In this document: positions 60,561-64,000 of the stretch, piece by piece | Layout of the letters: every line of letters starts with the position of its first letter | Numbering within the stretch: position 1 is the first letter of the stretch | NCBI RefSeq assembly: GCF_022009635.1 | Contig: NZ_CP091716.1 | Coordinates: 4,541,001-4,605,000, forward strand | Direction of reading: 5' to 3' | Source of the DNA: Variovorax paradoxus | GTDB taxonomy: Bacteria > Pseudomonadota > Gammaproteobacteria > Burkholderiales > Burkholderiaceae_C | Length of the DNA: 64,000 nt | Notes under the pieces: model-generated | What the model was told of the DNA's origin: nothing | Database searches by the model: none | What the model saw: only the letters and a program-made list of their open reading frames with translations | Position numbers and translations under genes: made by a program

Positions 60561-61153
60561 CTACATCTCCGTCAGACATTTTTCAAGCCATGCACCCGTC
60601 ACTCGCGTGATTGCCATCGGCTCACGGTACGAGTCGACGGGATAGGCGTAGAAGAACTCGATAAGCCGCGTATTGCTCGCATCGGAAGTCTCTGTGCCCA
60701 TGTACTTCAGCGTGGACTGAGCTTCGGACAAGGGGCGCCCTTTGAAGCGCATGACCGCAGGGATGAAAGAGGTTTGCCACGTTTCGCCGCACCGCCCGAC
60801 AGTAGCCTCGGACGCCTGCGGAAACAAACGCGCCGCACATGCGGACGCAACGACTTTCAACTCATCGGAGGCTCCTGACGCGGGCAACGACTTTCCCCAG
60901 CCAGCAAGCAGACGTTCATACTCACCTTTGAGCGGGGCCAGCAGTTGTGCAAGAGCCTCCGCACGCGCCGTATCGGGCGAGTCCGACGAGCGATTCGCCT
61001 CTGCTTTTGCGGGGACGTGTAGTGCCTTGAAGAGCAGTCCGCATTGGACGCCACGCGCGTCGAATGCCGGCAACTTTGAATCGGCGGCACTGCACCCCGA
61101 TGCGATTCCCAGCATGGCCAGTGCGGAAACCAGGAGCTGGACAGAGCGTTGAA

Positions 61154-61157
<4 letters not shown>
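60561..61157 (-). CDS. Lipoprotein of unknown function inside the carboxylase operon
   Basis: I recognise no family. GTG 61157 overlaps the pccB stop (GTGA) and gives 198 residues. The signal ends IASGC (lipid Cys22). The mature part has four more cysteines ([29 protein letters not shown]), suggesting two disulfides, and a C-terminal region rich in aromatic residues ([14 protein letters not shown]). It sits between pccB and pccA, which is unusual for genes whose products form one enzyme. Codon use looks somewhat less biased than its neighbours, so a later insertion is possible. Confidence 0.75.
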
Positions 61158-62698
<1,541 letters not shown>

Positions 62699-62735
62699 GG
62701 TGTGCTTCCGAAGCTGTGGTCCTGAATTTCTTGTC

Positions 62736-63785
62736 TCATGGCTTGGCCGTGACGGCGGCCGCGGCAAGCAGGCTGCGCGCCGCCGTCGAAGCCGGCAATG
62801 TGCCCTGTGCCACCTGCTGCGTGAGCTGCGGCAGCAGCTCGCGCACCTGCGGGTGATGCCTGAAGGCCTGCTTGAGGCCGGCGTCGATGCGTTCCCACAT
62901 CCACGCGGTGGCCTGCTTTTCGCGGCGCCTGCCGAGCTTGCCGTTGGCGGTCTGCAGCTGCCTGAATTGCGTGACGGCGTCCCAGAAGGCGTCGACGCCG
63001 GTGCCAGCCAACGCGCTGAGCTGCAGCACCCTGGGCAGCCAGAAGCGCACTTCGGCGCCGCTGTGCGCGTCATGCACGGCATGCGCGTGGTCCGGGTTGC
63101 CCTGGTGGCCGAAAAGCCGCAGCGCCGAAGTGATCTGCGCCTGCGCGCGGGTGGCGGCGTCCTTGTCGATGTCGGCCTTGTTGATGACGACGAGGTCGGC
63201 GATTTCCATCACGCCCTTCTTGATGGCCTGAAGGTCGTCGCCGGCGTTGGGCAGCTGCATGAGCACGAACATGTCGGTCATGCCGGCCACGGCGGTCTCG
63301 CTCTGGCCCACGCCGACGGTCTCGACGATCACGATGTCGTAGCCGGCGGCCTCGCAAACCAGCATGGCTTCGCGCGTTTTCTCGGCCACGCCGCCCAGCG
63401 TGCCGCTCGACGGGCTCGGCCGTATGTAGGCGCGCTCGTGCACCGAGAGGCGCTCCATGCGCGTCTTGTCGCCCAGGATGGAGCCGCCCGACACGGTGGA
63501 AGACGGGTCGATGGTCAGCACCGCCACGCGGTGGCCCTTGCCGATCAGCAGCAGCCCCAGCGTCTCGATGAAGGTCGATTTGCCCACGCCCGGCACGCCC
63601 GAGATACCGAGCCGAAACGAACTGCCTGTGCGCGGCAGCAAGGCCGTGAGCAGCTCGTCGGCCTGCGTGCGATGGTCGGCGCGTGTCGATTCGAGCAGCG
63701 TGATCGCCTTGGCGATGGCACGGCGCTGCGCCATGCCTTCCGTGCCGGTGACCGTCGCTTCGAGGGCCTGCACGGAATTCAGCAC
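62736..63785 (-). CDS. meaB: Methylmalonyl-CoA mutase-associated GTPase MeaB (ArgK-type)
   Basis: MeaB is the G-protein chaperone that loads and protects adenosylcobalamin in methylmalonyl-CoA mutase. GTG 63785 has a strong GGAGG site and gives 349 residues. Motifs are Walker [47 protein letters not shown] (switch II) and VINKAD. It overlaps the end of the upstream acetyltransferase gene. The mutase itself is not in the window and may lie beyond base 64000. Confidence 0.94.
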   Translation of the reverse strand: MLNSVQALEATVTGTEGMAQRRAIAKAITLLESTRADHRTQADELLTALLPRTGSSFRLGISGVPGVGKSTFIETLGLLLIGKGHRVAVLTIDPSSTVSGGSILGDKTRMERLSVHERAYIRPSPSSGTLGGVAEKTREAMLVCEAAGYDIVIVETVGVGQSETAVAGMTDMFVLMQLPNAGDDLQAIKKGVMEIADLVVINKADIDKDAATRAQAQITSALRLFGHQGNPDHAHAVHDAHSGAEVRFWLPRVLQLSALAGTGVDAFWDAVTQFRQLQTANGKLGRRREKQATAWMWERIDAGLKQAFRHHPQVRELLPQLTQQVAQGTLPASTAARSLLAAAAVTAKP

Positions 63786-64000
63786 GCAGCAGCCTCCGAC
63801 GCGACGCGCCAGCGGTAGTACAGGTCGACGCCCTCCTCGCCTTCGAGCACGAAGCCGTGCCGCAGATAGAAGCGGTTGGCGTCGCTCTTCACCAGCGCGG
63901 TGAGCTTGATGTCGAGCTGCCGTTCGCGCGCCTGCGCCTTGGCCCAGTGCATCACCCATTCGCCGATGCCGCGGCCCTGGAAGCCGGTGCGCAGGTAGAG
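63779..64000 (-). CDS. GNAT-family N-acetyltransferase, N-terminus beyond the window edge
   Basis: Only the last 73 residues are present. They contain the acetyl-CoA-binding pattern [17 protein letters not shown] and the C-terminal [16 protein letters not shown], typical of GNAT acetyltransferases. The frame is open to base 64000. The stop overlaps the meaB GTG by a few bases, so the two may be co-translated. The substrate is unknown. Confidence 0.75.
   Translation of the reverse strand, partial: LYLRTGFQGRGIGEWVMHWAKAQARERQLDIKLTALVKSDANRFYLRHGFVLEGEEGVDLYYRWRVASEAAAC

Overview
This is a G+C-rich stretch of bacterial chromosome densely packed with housekeeping genes. Gene content and arrangement point to a betaproteobacterium of the Comamonadaceae, most likely Variovorax or a close relative. 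The clues are the iscRSUA-hscBA-fdx cluster next to dnaQ, a pyruvate dehydrogenase operon whose E3 carries its own lipoyl domain, bioB among the propionyl-CoA carboxylase genes, and structured intergenic repeats. No database search was possible, so the genus is an inference. No prophage, insertion sequence, CRISPR array or rRNA was seen. One tRNA gene (Val, anticodon CAC) is present.

Layout. 1-4.1 kb: rluB (cut by the window edge), scpB, rluD, then bamD on the other strand. 4.1-9.1 kb: a DinG/YoaA-type helicase coupled to a DUF465-like small protein, a PP2C phosphatase, a secreted coiled-coil protein coupled to zapE. 9.1-14.7 kb: the 2-oxoglutarate dehydrogenase operon sucA-sucB-lpdA, reading on into zapE. 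14.9-20.8 kb: prpE, a cysteine hydrolase, a TetR regulator, and a divergent HpaB/4-hydroxybutyryl-CoA-dehydratase-like enzyme with a lipoprotein hydrolase. 20.8-22.8 kb: a periplasmic PQQ sugar dehydrogenase and an apparently leaderless NlpC/P60 peptidase. 22.8-29.7 kb: the pyruvate dehydrogenase operon aceE-aceF-(proteasome-like protease)-lpdA. 29.9-33.1 kb: a divergent sensor kinase and response regulator.

33.1-41.1 kb: folD, an M3 oligopeptidase, a secreted thioredoxin-fold protein, rpiA, pyrD, YqjE/YqjD-like membrane proteins, an L-2-hydroxyglutarate-type oxidase and a 40-residue proline-rich protein. 41.3-42.3 kb: an amidase overlapping a lipoprotein, a possible toxin-immunity pair. 42.4-48.9 kb: tRNA-Val, dnaQ and the iron-sulfur assembly operon with several RNA-structure signals. 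49-56.9 kb: uvrB, an aromatic aminotransferase, an intracellular PHB depolymerase, an RnfB-like ferredoxin, LysE and EamA transporters and an Lrp regulator. 56.9-64 kb: a propionyl-CoA/methylmalonyl-CoA operon (meaB, pccB, a lipoprotein, pccA, bioB, a VOC protein), preceded by a truncated acetyltransferase.

How the parts connect. PrpE makes propionyl-CoA, PccAB carboxylates it with biotin supplied through BioB, and the VOC protein and MeaB fit the following epimerase and mutase steps, which lead to succinyl-CoA in the TCA cycle alongside SucAB. Pyruvate dehydrogenase feeds the same cycle, and the PHB depolymerase releases stored carbon. The most interesting item is a free-standing HslV/proteasome-type peptidase of the BPH kind, translationally coupled between aceF and lpdA.
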